NCBI GenBank assembly: GCA_017936985.1 | Contig: JAGBEM010000260.1 | Location: forward strand, 1 to 12,207 | Origin: Oscillospiraceae bacterium | GTDB taxonomy: Bacteria > Bacillota_A > Clostridia > Oscillospirales > Oscillospiraceae | Direction of reading: 5' to 3' | Length of the DNA: 12,207 bases | Shown: one piece after another, positions 1 to 6,315 of the stretch | How the letters are laid out: each line of letters opens with the position of its first letter | How positions within the stretch are numbered: the stretch's first letter is position 1 | The notes under the pieces: generated by a model | Databases searched by the model: none | Told to the model about the DNA's origin: nothing | The model's input: the letters and a program-made list of their open reading frames with translations, nothing else | Translations under genes and position numbers: made by a program

Positions 1-1286
1 ATATCGTACCAATCAAAGTGAGCGCAAAGCTGATAGAAGGACTGATTATAGCCGGACTGATCCCAATAGTTGGAAACATAGTTGTCGTATGCTGCCTTGA
101 TCAGTGTGGCGAATCGCTGGGTTCCCTGCTGCTCCATCAAGCTGCCCAATGCGACCACAGCGTGCGCCATGGAAGGTGTTTGCATACCGGCACCGACCTG
201 TACAGCGTTGTAGCCCTCCGCAGTATAGTCGACGGTTTCAAAATACCGGATAGCCAGTTCTTTCTGCGCAACCAGATCAGCAGGCATTTCCTTGTTATTT
301 CTCAAAATGTACTGCTCATAAGAAGAGAATGCGGATGCGAAGTTAATGATCGTCAGCGCTTCCGTATAGGAGATTCTGCGCAGACCGGAGCTGGCGGAAA
401 CACTAACAACACCATCATTCTCCACAAATACACCCTTCAGGTAGTTCGCGATATTTGCAGCGCCGCCATAATAACCATAATCATCTGCAAGAACACGGAC
501 ATACACGGAGCCGAAACAGGCGTTGGTGCCCATACAGTTGGCTCTGCCGAAGCTGACATTTTTTGTCAAGGCTGCTACTGTCTTGAACTGTTCTTCATAT
601 TCCCACTTGGAATAGATGGTGGTATTCTCGGTGATGGGCGTGTTGAAATCAAAGCCTACAGTGCAGGCTTCGTCCGCGTACCAGTTGACAAAGTCCGCTA
701 CCGGATTGGTGGGAACATAGTAATTGACCAAAGAGCCCTTGGTGACAGTAACGGTATTGTCGCTGCCAAGGCCCTTGAAGGTGACATCCACTGTTTCCGT
801 GGTGCCGGCATAAATGCCGGTGTTCTCTTCGCCGATGTACCAGTAGCCGTCCTCACCGATGGTGGGCGTTACGCCGTTGGAGCCGTTTGTACCATTGGTG
901 CCGTTATTGCCATTGGCACCATCCTTGCCGTCCTTACCGTCAGCACCGTCTTTGCCGTTTGTGCCATTGATGCCATCTTTTCCGTTTACGCCATCCTTGC
1001 CATTGATGCCGTCTTTGCCATCCTTGCCGTCAATGCCATCCTTGCCATCCGCACCGTCCTTGCCATTGGTGCCGTCGACACCGTCTTTGCCATCGGCGCC
1101 GGTGGCCTTGACTTCCATAGACACCCAGGTAGCACCCTCGTCATAGGAAACCTCCCAGAAATTGGTGTCGGGGTTGATGCGAAGCTGGGGCGTGACACCG
1201 TCCTTACCCTCGCCGCAGGCTGTCAAGCCCAGTGCCAGACTGGCAATCATGACGATCACCAGAATCATACTTACGATTTTCTTCAT
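1..1286 (-). CDS. Secreted lipoprotein with collagen-like Gly-X-Y region and InlB-like repeat (3' end outside window)
   Basis: I translated the minus strand from the ATG at 1284-1286, which is preceded by a GGAGGT ribosome site; 428 codons are inside the window and no stop is reached. Residues 1-24 are a lipoprotein signal: a KK start, a hydrophobic stretch, and the lipobox LTAC with Cys24 as the predicted lipidated residue. Residues 30-58 form a short VTPQL...W..VSYDEG.TW module like those next to Gly-X-Y tracts in other surface proteins. Residues 63-138 are about 25 uninterrupted Gly-X-Y triplets, mostly GKD, GAD, GIN and GTN. Residues about 166-228 resemble an InlB B-repeat (Flg_new family), ending in TTIYSKWE. 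The remaining 200 residues are rich in Tyr, Ala and predicted helix, and I do not recognise them. The upstream cobalamin riboswitch suggests a role in corrinoid capture at the cell surface; that is inference. The collagen-like tract may act as a stalk. Confidence 0.9.
   Translation of the reverse strand, partial: MKKIVSMILVIVMIASLALGLTACGEGKDGVTPQLRINPDTNFWEVSYDEGATWVSMEVKATGADGKDGVDGTNGKDGADGKDGIDGKDGKDGINGKDGVNGKDGINGTNGKDGADGKDGKDGANGNNGTNGTNGSNGVTPTIGEDGYWYIGEENTGIYAGTTETVDVTFKGLGSDNTVTVTKGSLVNYYVPTNPVADFVNWYADEACTVGFDFNTPITENTTIYSKWEYEEQFKTVAALTKNVSFGRANCMGTNACFGSVYVRVLADDYGYYGGAANIANYLKGVFVENDGVVSVSASSGLRRISYTEALTIINFASAFSSYEQYILRNNKEMPADLVAQKELAIRYFETVDYTAEGYNAVQVGAGMQTPSMAHAVVALGSLMEQQGTQRFATLIKAAYDNYVSNYWDQSGYNQSFYQLCAHFDWYD
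873..1100 (-). repeat. Degenerate tandem repeat encoding Gly-X-Y triplets
   Basis: On the minus strand this stretch is a run of 9-base and 18-base near-repeats of the type GGCAAGGATGG/GGCATCAATGG, encoding about 25 Gly-X-Y units in the lipoprotein. X and Y are dominated by Lys-Asp, Ala-Asp, Ile-Asn and Thr-Asn; Pro is absent from the triplets, as in many bacterial collagen-like proteins. Such tracts change length by slippage or recombination. On the plus strand it reads as a misleading proline/leucine/serine-rich open frame. Confidence 0.9.
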
Positions 1287-1364
1287 GTTTTTACCTCCAA
1301 GCAAAATTTCGTACTTTGAAAAGCTGTAGGTGTCAGACCTGTTTTCCAGCAGGCATTTGGCGCA

Positions 1365-1422
1365 TTTTCTGTTTCCGGAAGGGCAATCTATGAGGGGGAT
1401 CATAGCAACCGGAAACAGAAAA
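1365..1422. repeat. Perfect 14-bp inverted repeat with nested 6-bp inverted repeat
   Basis: TTTTCTGTTTCCGG at 1365-1378 is the exact reverse complement of 1409-1422. Inside it, CTATGA at 1388-1393 pairs with TCATAG at 1400-1405 around a GGGGGA loop. It lies in the untranslated leader of the minus-strand lipoprotein gene and shares the U-tract of the upstream terminator at 1418-1457. It may be a leader RNA structure or a small repeat element; no flanking target duplication was seen. Confidence 0.8.
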
Positions 1423-1457
1423 ACCGTGGCATACCCAGCATATTGGGATAGCCACGG
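1418..1457 (-). terminator. Second intrinsic terminator in the lipoprotein leader
   Basis: Read on the minus strand, CCGTGGC (1451-1457) pairs with GCCACGG (1424-1430). An inner CCCA/TGGG pairing follows, and the stem is followed directly by a run of five U at 1419-1423. It lies downstream of the cobalamin riboswitch and of a first terminator, so it is either a second attenuation site or a backup. Confidence 0.75.
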
Positions 1458-1471
1458 CCGATTTTCCGCGC

Positions 1472-1508
1472 AAAAAGCACCGGCACCCAATACTGGTGGG
1501 GTCCGGTG
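1472..1508 (-). terminator. Riboswitch-linked intrinsic terminator
   Basis: On the minus strand CACCGG followed by ACCC (1499-1508 region) pairs with GGGT and CCGGTG (1478-1488), giving a long GC-rich stem with one bulge, followed by CTTTTT at 1472-1477. It begins only about ten bases after the riboswitch's closing stem. A competing short hairpin GGTG/CACC (1514-1517 with 1505-1508) shares its 5' arm, which fits an attenuator controlled by ligand binding. Confidence 0.75.
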
Positions 1509-1517
1509 AAAGACACC

Positions 1518-1697
1518 GTTTAAGCAGTTCTCCTGACTTGCGCATCTTCAGATCAGCACAGCCTTCTCAGGTTTCCCCAATGACCGACTTTCGTCTTGTG
1601 TTGATCCTCCACGCTCACAGTGGCGGTACCGTTCGGGATTCGCACCCGATTCTCTATTCTCCCATGGGGCTGTTACCGCTCCCAAGGGCACTTAAAC
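1518..1697 (-). promoter_or_regulatory. Cobalamin riboswitch controlling the lipoprotein gene
   Basis: The minus strand carries the hallmark cobalamin riboswitch core: GGGTGCGAATCCCGAACGG followed by ACCGCCACTGTGAG (about 1615-1650), and the B12-box AAGTCAGGAGAACTGC near 1525-1545. The two ends pair as GTTTAAG (1691-1697) with CTTAAAC (1518-1524), forming the P1 stem. The size of about 180 nt fits the common class. Two terminators follow within 100 bases, so the expected behaviour is premature termination when cobalamin is abundant. The core match is strong; exact outer boundaries are estimated. Confidence 0.95.
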
Positions 1698-1718
1698 TGT
1701 TGTTCACTTTTCAGTAGG

Positions 1719-1747
1719 AGTATAGCACCCCATTTCATAAAAGTCAA
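1719..1747 (-). promoter_or_regulatory. Sigma-A type promoter for the lipoprotein transcript
   Basis: Minus strand TTGACT (1742-1747) and TATACT (1719-1724) are separated by 17 bases, close to the ideal vegetative promoter. The predicted transcript start near 1712 is about 15 bases upstream of the riboswitch P1 stem, as expected for a leader RNA element. Confidence 0.85.
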
Positions 1748-1771
1748 CCGCTTTTAAAAATGGGATTGCGT

Positions 1772-1801
1772 TTCTGTTCCGAATGTGTTAGGATGTATAA
1801 A
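1772..1801 (+). promoter_or_regulatory. Tentative promoter for the plus-strand cobamide operon
   Basis: TATAAA at 1796-1801 is a reasonable -10 element, and its predicted start near 1808 lies shortly before the plus-strand riboswitch. The -35 match is poor: TTCTGT at 1772-1777 with an 18-base gap. A small AAGC-GAAA-GCTT hairpin (1802-1813) would fall around the start site. The call rests mainly on position. Confidence 0.35.
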
Positions 1802-1825
1802 AAGCGAAAGCTTACATATTGTTTT

Positions 1826-1964
1826 GTAGTCACTGGTTAATTGGAATGGGTAAATCCCAACGGTACCAAGCCGCCGTAGACGGACATTGAAGCCGTACAT
1901 TTCATTGGCGCAAGCTGAGAAGAAATGTACAACATGGCGTCCGGAGTCGGAATACAGACCAGAG
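1826..1964 (+). promoter_or_regulatory. Diverged, compact cobalamin riboswitch ahead of the B12 operon
   Basis: The segment GGGTAAATCCCAACGGTACC followed by GCCGCCGTAGACGG (1848-1883) resembles the cobalamin riboswitch core. CCGGAGTCGGAATACAGACC (1941-1960) resembles a variant B12 box. Supporting stems are CTGGT (1833-1837) with ACCAG (1958-1962), CGGAC (1881-1885) with GTCCG (1939-1943), and a 9-bp hairpin GTACATTTC/GAAATGTAC (1895-1903 with 1922-1930). At about 135 nt it is shorter than the minus-strand copy and lacks the exact CCACTGTGA string, so it may be a different cobalamin subclass. The B12-related genes downstream support the call. Confidence 0.82.
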
Positions 1965-2008
1965 ATGAATCCCGCAGGACTCTTGGGGTGGTCTGGCGGC
2001 TATTTTTG
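1955..2008 (+). terminator. Possible first attenuator hairpin of the operon leader
   Basis: CAGACCA (1955-1961) can pair with TGGTCTG (1989-1995), followed after a few bases by TATTTTTGTT. The 5' arm overlaps the 3' end of the riboswitch P1 stem, so the two structures exclude one another. The loop is long (27 bases) and the U-tract is offset, so this is less certain than the later terminator. Confidence 0.5.
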
Positions 2009-2009
2009 T

Positions 2010-2034
2010 TGCCTAAAAACGGTGTTTTTAGGCA
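2010..2034 (+). repeat. Perfect 11-bp hairpin in the operon leader
   Basis: TGCCTAAAAAC (2010-2020) and GTTTTTAGGCA (2024-2034) are exact reverse complements around a GGT loop. There is no U-tract after it, so it is not a standard terminator on this strand. It lies between the riboswitch and the strong terminator and may be part of the expression platform. Confidence 0.7.
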
Positions 2035-2049
2035 GATTTGTGTTGTCTG

Positions 2050-2079
2050 AAAGTCCCCAAAAGGGGACTTTTTCTTTTT
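2050..2079 (+). terminator. Strong intrinsic terminator immediately before the first operon gene
   Basis: AAAGTCCCC (2050-2058), an AAAA loop and GGGGACTTT (2063-2071) form a nine-pair stem, followed by TTCTTTTT. It ends only a few bases before the ribosome site GGAGGA (2084-2089). In this position it would shut off the whole downstream operon, which is what a cobalamin-responsive attenuator would do. Confidence 0.85.
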
Positions 2080-2095
2080 GTCTGGAGGAATCATT

Positions 2096-3832
2096 ATGAA
2101 AAAGAAAACCATTGCAAATGCCATTATGGTGGCGGTCATTGCTTTGATCGTTGTTTCCGGTGTCCTTATGGCGGGGAATATACTGGGCTGGTTTGATAAG
2201 CCCGATCCCGAAACAGCCATGCTGACGGATATTCGGGGTATTGTCCAAATGCACCGGGACGGCGTCAGCTACACCGTGGAAAAGGATATCGTTCTGCGCC
2301 CGGGAGATGTGCTGTCCTGTGAAAAAGGCGCCGCCGCGACGATCTTTGTAAAGGGAACCAATCTCACCATCGGGGAAGGCTCCAGGCTGACCGTTGCAGA
2401 TTCCAATGCAGATACCTTCTGCGCAGATATGTCTGCCGGAGAAATGTTTGCAAGCTGCACCGATTCTGTCACGGTTCGCTTTGCTGACAATACGCTGCAG
2501 CTTCGGGATGCCGTGGCGCATATCAGCGTCCGTACCGGCACACAGAGCATCAACGTTTTCGCAGGCAATGTGGAAGATGCCAATGCCGGTCAAAAGCTGG
2601 AGTATATCGGTGGAGAAAAAACCATATCCACTCTGCAGATTGAGGCGCTGAACGACTTTACTATTGATTACCTGCGCCGGGCCAATCAGACGCAAAGTAT
2701 GTGTTTTACCGACGCACAGCTGGATGCGCTGGTTGCCGAGCGCAATGAGGCGCTGGAGGACATTATAAACTCTCAAACGCCCACTGCTCCTTCGGAAACC
2801 GCAAAGCCTACCGAGCCGACCCATACCCATGAATATCGTGTTACTGTGATCTCCGCCACCTGCAGTACAGGCGGTTACACCGAATATGTTTGCACCTGTG
2901 GCGACCGATATGTGGATCAGGAAACTGCTGCCAAGGGACACACCTGGTCCGAGTGGGTCATGGAAAAAGAGCCGACCAGCGCTGCGGAAGGCAAAGAGAA
3001 ACGCACCTGCATCCACTGTGATGCCTTTGAGGAGCGCACGATTGCCAAACTGCCAGCTGGACACACCCACAGCTACACAGAAAAGACGGTGGCTGCCACC
3101 TGTACCACCGGCGGCTACACACTGCATAATTGCAGCTGCGGTGTCAGCTATAAGGACAAGGAAACGGCTGCTTTAGGGCACAGCTATACAGACAAGGTAA
3201 CGCAGCCCACCTGCACAACGGACGGCTACACCCTGCACACCTGCGCCGCTTGCGGCGACAGCTATACCGATACGGTCATCAAGGCCAAAGGACACAGCTG
3301 GAGCGACTGGGAGGTTACAAAACAGCCCACCACTTCTCAAACCGGTCTGCAAAAGCGTAGCTGTGCCGTTTGTAAGGCCAGCGAAGAAGAAACGCTGCCA
3401 AAACTGGAGATCACCGTCGCCGGATATGTATATCTCACCATCCGGTGCGATACGATTTTGGACAATTGGGACGAACTGAATCCCGCCAAAGCAGAATTCG
3501 TTCCCGCTGACGGCGAGATCCTTCCCCGGGTGAAGGTGGCTTACGCAGAGGGAGAAACGGTCTTCGATATTCTGGTCCGTGTTTGCGAGGCTGCCGGCAT
3601 CCAGCTGGAATACAGCTGGGAGCCACTGTATGATGCGTACTATATCGAAGGCATCCATAACCTCTATCAATTTGATTGTGGCAGCGAATCCGGCTGGATG
3701 TACAAGGTCAATGAATGGTTCCCCAACTACGGCGTTTCCGCCTATACGGTAAAAGACGGGGATGTGATCGACTTTTTGTACACCTGCCACGGTTACGGCA
3801 CCGATGTGGGTGCGCCGGAATGGGAAGGCTGA
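2096..3832 (+). CDS. Membrane-anchored FecR-like / Cys-repeat / DUF4430 (transcobalamin-like) surface protein
   Basis: The 578-residue protein starts at the ATG at 2096, six bases after GGAGGA; an in-frame TTG at 2078 overlaps the terminator and is unlikely. Residues 7-28 are a membrane segment after KKK, so the body is extracellular. Residues 44-160 resemble a FecR domain (RGIVQMHRDG, LRPGDVLSCEKGAAATI). Residues 228-243 are a Pro/Thr linker. Residues 244-436 hold repeats with CTTGGYTL.NCSCG or CAACG and GHSW/GHTW, common in clostridial surface proteins. Residues 439-565 match DUF4430, a domain related to the C-terminal domain of transcobalamin and intrinsic factor, with GSESGWMYKVNEWFPNYG followed by VKDGDVIDFLYT. 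First gene after a cobalamin riboswitch and directly before ECF genes, it is probably a surface corrinoid-binding protein that feeds the transporter (inference). The Cys pairs might bind metal or form disulfides. Confidence 0.9.
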   Translation: MKKKTIANAIMVAVIALIVVSGVLMAGNILGWFDKPDPETAMLTDIRGIVQMHRDGVSYTVEKDIVLRPGDVLSCEKGAAATIFVKGTNLTIGEGSRLTVADSNADTFCADMSAGEMFASCTDSVTVRFADNTLQLRDAVAHISVRTGTQSINVFAGNVEDANAGQKLEYIGGEKTISTLQIEALNDFTIDYLRRANQTQSMCFTDAQLDALVAERNEALEDIINSQTPTAPSETAKPTEPTHTHEYRVTVISATCSTGGYTEYVCTCGDRYVDQETAAKGHTWSEWVMEKEPTSAAEGKEKRTCIHCDAFEERTIAKLPAGHTHSYTEKTVAATCTTGGYTLHNCSCGVSYKDKETAALGHSYTDKVTQPTCTTDGYTLHTCAACGDSYTDTVIKAKGHSWSDWEVTKQPTTSQTGLQKRSCAVCKASEEETLPKLEITVAGYVYLTIRCDTILDNWDELNPAKAEFVPADGEILPRVKVAYAEGETVFDILVRVCEAAGIQLEYSWEPLYDAYYIEGIHNLYQFDCGSESGWMYKVNEWFPNYGVSAYTVKDGDVIDFLYTCHGYGTDVGAPEWEG

Positions 3833-3833
3833 T

Positions 3834-4688
3834 ATGACAGACGCTTTTTCCAAATGCCACCCGGCGGTGAATTTCCTGTTTTTTGTGGGCGTCATCGGTA
3901 CGGGCGTGGTGATCGGACACCCGGCATATCTGCTGGCGGGTATCGTGACGGGAGCGATCTACTATCTGCTCCTGAACGGAGCAAAGGGCCTCAAAATGAT
4001 ATTGGGGCTGCTGCCGCTCTACATTTTTCTGACGGCCATCAACCCGCTGCTGAATACCTATGGCGTGACCCCTTTGTTTTACCTGCTGGGTCGTCCCTAT
4101 ACCCTGGAAGCGCTTCTTTACGGTGGGACGATCGCCAGTATGTTCGTGGCGATGCTGATATGGTTTGGTTGCTATAACAAAGTGCTGACCAGTGATAAAT
4201 TCACCAGCCTGTTTGGGAATCTGATCCCCGCTATCTCCTTGCTGCTGGTGATGGTGCTGCGCATGGTGCCCAACTTTATCCGAAAGACACAGCAGATCAT
4301 TGGGGCAAGAAAGTCCATCGGCAAAGGTGCACAGAAGCTTCAGGAGGGCATGACCGTGTTGGGCGCGCTGACCTCCTGGGCGCTGGAGGGAAGCGTTATT
4401 ACCGGCGACTCTATGCGCGCCCGGGGCTATGGCAGCGCCAAAAGAAGCAGCTTTGTGATTTACCGTATGACGGTACTGGATCGGTTGTTGGTGGTGATTA
4501 TGGCTGCGCTCATGGCATTTACGATCCTTGCTGCCAGTCTTGGGCAGATGTCCGCTGCCTTTACGCCGACACTTGACATTGCCCCCGTTTCCTGGGGCGT
4601 GATTCCCTATACTGCCTATCTTCTGATCCCTGTCGCATTACATATAAAGGAGGCTATTTCATGGCACATTTCCAGATCCAGGATCTGA
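3834..4688 (+). CDS. ecfT: ECF transporter T component (first copy)
   Basis: A 284-residue multi-membrane protein of the EcfT/CbiQ family. It begins at the ATG at 3834, one base after the upstream stop, with GGAAGG as a modest ribosome site. Several hydrophobic helices lie in the N-terminal half and two near the C-terminus. The cytosolic coupling region carries RMVPNFIRKTQQIIGARKS (about residues 141-160) and the SMRARGY motif (about 190-196), the Arg-rich coupling helices that dock into the grooves of the ATPase subunits. EcfT links ATP hydrolysis to the substrate-binding S component in the membrane. Its C-terminus overlaps the ATPase gene by 28 bases, implying translational coupling. A second T component of the same type lies at 7010; both begin with a CHPAVNFL motif. 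Substrate assignment to corrinoids comes from the context only. Confidence 0.92.
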   Translation: MTDAFSKCHPAVNFLFFVGVIGTGVVIGHPAYLLAGIVTGAIYYLLLNGAKGLKMILGLLPLYIFLTAINPLLNTYGVTPLFYLLGRPYTLEALLYGGTIASMFVAMLIWFGCYNKVLTSDKFTSLFGNLIPAISLLLVMVLRMVPNFIRKTQQIIGARKSIGKGAQKLQEGMTVLGALTSWALEGSVITGDSMRARGYGSAKRSSFVIYRMTVLDRLLVVIMAALMAFTILAASLGQMSAAFTPTLDIAPVSWGVIPYTAYLLIPVALHIKEAISWHISRSRI

Positions 4689-6313
4689 GTTTTTCTTACC
4701 CTACAGCCAAGGGGAAGGAATCGTTACATCATGTGAATATCACGATCCAAAAGGGAGAGTATGTTGTTCTGTGCGGCAAGTCAGGCTCCGGGAAAACCAC
4801 CCTTTTGCGCCAGCTGAAATCCGTTCTTGCTCCTCACGGCAAACGCAGCGGTGAAATTTTGTTTAATGGAACACCCATTGAAAAAGTCAGCCAGCGGGAT
4901 CAATCCTCTAAAATCGGCTATGTGATGCAAAATCCCGACGATCAGATCGTCACCGATAAGGTGTGGCACGAGCTGGCCTTTGGATTGGAAAGCCTCGGCT
5001 GTGACCAAAAGACCATGCGGGCAAGGGTATCCGAAATGGCCTGCTATTTTGGTATCGCAGACTGGTTTCACAAGGATGTGGCCACCCTCTCCGGGGGACA
5101 GAAGCAGCTACTGAATCTGGCATCCATCATGGCCATGCAGCCGGAGGTTCTGATTTTGGACGAGCCTACCAGCCAGTTGGACCCCATTGCCGCATCGGAT
5201 TTTCTCAATACTGTCCGGAAGATCAACATCGAATTGGGTACGACCGTCATCATCACCGAGCATCGATTGGAGGATATCTTCCCCTATGCCGACCGTGCCA
5301 TCGTGATGGACGCAGGTCGGGTCATTGCTGATGACACCCCCAGAAATATCGGTAAGCTTCTGTATGCGCAGAAAAACGATATGTTTGCCGCTATGCCTAC
5401 CCCAGTCCGTGTGTTCTACGGTGCAGAGGGTGCAGGAGATTGCCCGCTGACTGTCCGTGAGGGAAGAAACTGGCTCAGCAACGCTTATTCCGATTCGAAA
5501 GTCAAGGCTTTGCCCGCAGAGGTGTTGGAGGACGAAGTTGCAAATCCCGCCCTTTCCTTAAAGGAACTGTGGTTCCGCTATGAAAAGGACAGCCCGGATG
5601 TACTGCGGGGCGTGTCCGCAGAAGTCCCGAATGGTTCTCTGTACGCCATTGTAGGTGGCAACGGCGCAGGCAAGTCTACCACCCTAAAGGCAATTTGCGG
5701 CATTTGCAAGCCTTACCGTGGCAAGGTAAAGGTGTTCGGAAAGCCTATTGAAAAATACAAGTCTGCAGAGCTGTTCGGCGGCTGCCTTGCTATGCTGCCC
5801 CAAGACCCCAAGAGTCTGTTCGTCAAGAAAACTGTCCGGGAAGATCTTGCAGAGATGACGAAAGACGAAAAGAAAATTGCCGAGATCGCAGCCATCTGTG
5901 AAATTGAAGGCTTGCTGGACAGCCATCCCTATGACCTGTCCGGCGGCGAGCAGCAGCGCTCCGCTCTTGCAAAGGTACTGTTAACGGAACCGAAGCTGCT
6001 GCTTTTGGATGAACCCACCAAGGGTATCGACAGCTTTTTTAAGGAAAAGCTTGCGGCAATCCTTTGCAAGCTGAAGGAACAGGGCATCACCGTTGTTATG
6101 GTTTCCCACGATGTGGAGTTCTGCGCCAAGTACGCAGATATGGTGAGCATGTTCTTTGACGGGCAGATCTTGACTACCGATACGCCCCGGCGATTCTTCG
6201 GCAACAACAGCTTCTATACCACTGCGGCCAATCGTATGAGCCGCCATGTGTTCTCCATGGCAGTAACCGCTGAGGATGTGATTGCATTGTGCAATCAAAA
6301 CCGGGAGGGATAA
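4661..6313 (+). CDS. ecfA: ECF transporter ATPase with two fused ABC domains (EcfA1-EcfA2 fusion)
   Basis: A 550-residue protein with two complete ABC ATPase domains in one chain. The start at 4661 has a strong AAAGGAGG site. Domain 1: Walker A GKSGSGKTT (39-47), Q-loop Gln90, signature LSGGQ (143-147), Walker B VLILDEP (163-169), H-loop His201. Domain 2: Walker A GGNGAGKST (332-340), Gln381, signature LSGGE (426-430), Walker B LLLLDEP (446-452), His483. All catalytic motifs are intact in both, so both sites should hydrolyse ATP. Most ECF systems use two separate genes for EcfA and EcfA'; the fusion would act as a covalent heterodimer on the cytosolic face, driving EcfT and the S component. 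The linker around 230-300 is poorly conserved in type. It lies between the first EcfT gene and the S component gene. Confidence 0.95.
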   Translation: MAHFQIQDLSFSYPTAKGKESLHHVNITIQKGEYVVLCGKSGSGKTTLLRQLKSVLAPHGKRSGEILFNGTPIEKVSQRDQSSKIGYVMQNPDDQIVTDKVWHELAFGLESLGCDQKTMRARVSEMACYFGIADWFHKDVATLSGGQKQLLNLASIMAMQPEVLILDEPTSQLDPIAASDFLNTVRKINIELGTTVIITEHRLEDIFPYADRAIVMDAGRVIADDTPRNIGKLLYAQKNDMFAAMPTPVRVFYGAEGAGDCPLTVREGRNWLSNAYSDSKVKALPAEVLEDEVANPALSLKELWFRYEKDSPDVLRGVSAEVPNGSLYAIVGGNGAGKSTTLKAICGICKPYRGKVKVFGKPIEKYKSAELFGGCLAMLPQDPKSLFVKKTVREDLAEMTKDEKKIAEIAAICEIEGLLDSHPYDLSGGEQQRSALAKVLLTEPKLLLLDEPTKGIDSFFKEKLAAILCKLKEQGITVVMVSHDVEFCAKYADMVSMFFDGQILTTDTPRRFFGNNSFYTTAANRMSRHVFSMAVTAEDVIALCNQNREG

Positions 6314-6315
6314 CG

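Noticed and set aside
873..1100. Tandem repeats as a possible CRISPR array
   Set aside because: The units are 9-18 bases, in frame, with no unique spacers, and they encode collagen-like triplets.
859..1146. Plus-strand Pro/Leu/Ser-rich frame resembling a repeat protein
   Set aside because: The pattern is the reverse reading of the Gly-X-Y coding repeat and has no start signals.
18..1319. Long plus-strand open frame of 433 codons
   Set aside because: It is the shadow of the minus-strand lipoprotein gene, which has a ribosome site, lipobox, Gly-X-Y repeats and an upstream riboswitch. The plus-strand frame starts without a ribosome site.
1365..1422. Inverted repeat as an insertion sequence or MITE end
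   Set aside because: There is only one 58-base palindrome, no transposase, no target duplication and no second copy in the window. I kept it as a leader structure.
1496..1717. Short plus-strand frame across the minus-strand riboswitch
   Set aside because: It coincides with the conserved riboswitch RNA on the other strand and resembles no protein.
2000..3127. Minus-strand frame of 375 codons opposite the DUF4430 gene
   Set aside because: The plus-strand frame has recognisable domains, a ribosome site and operon context; the minus frame has none and runs into the leader hairpins.
3173..3895. Minus-strand frame of 240 codons opposite the end of the DUF4430 gene and the start of the EcfT gene
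   Set aside because: It crosses two well-supported plus-strand genes and has no domain or ribosome site.
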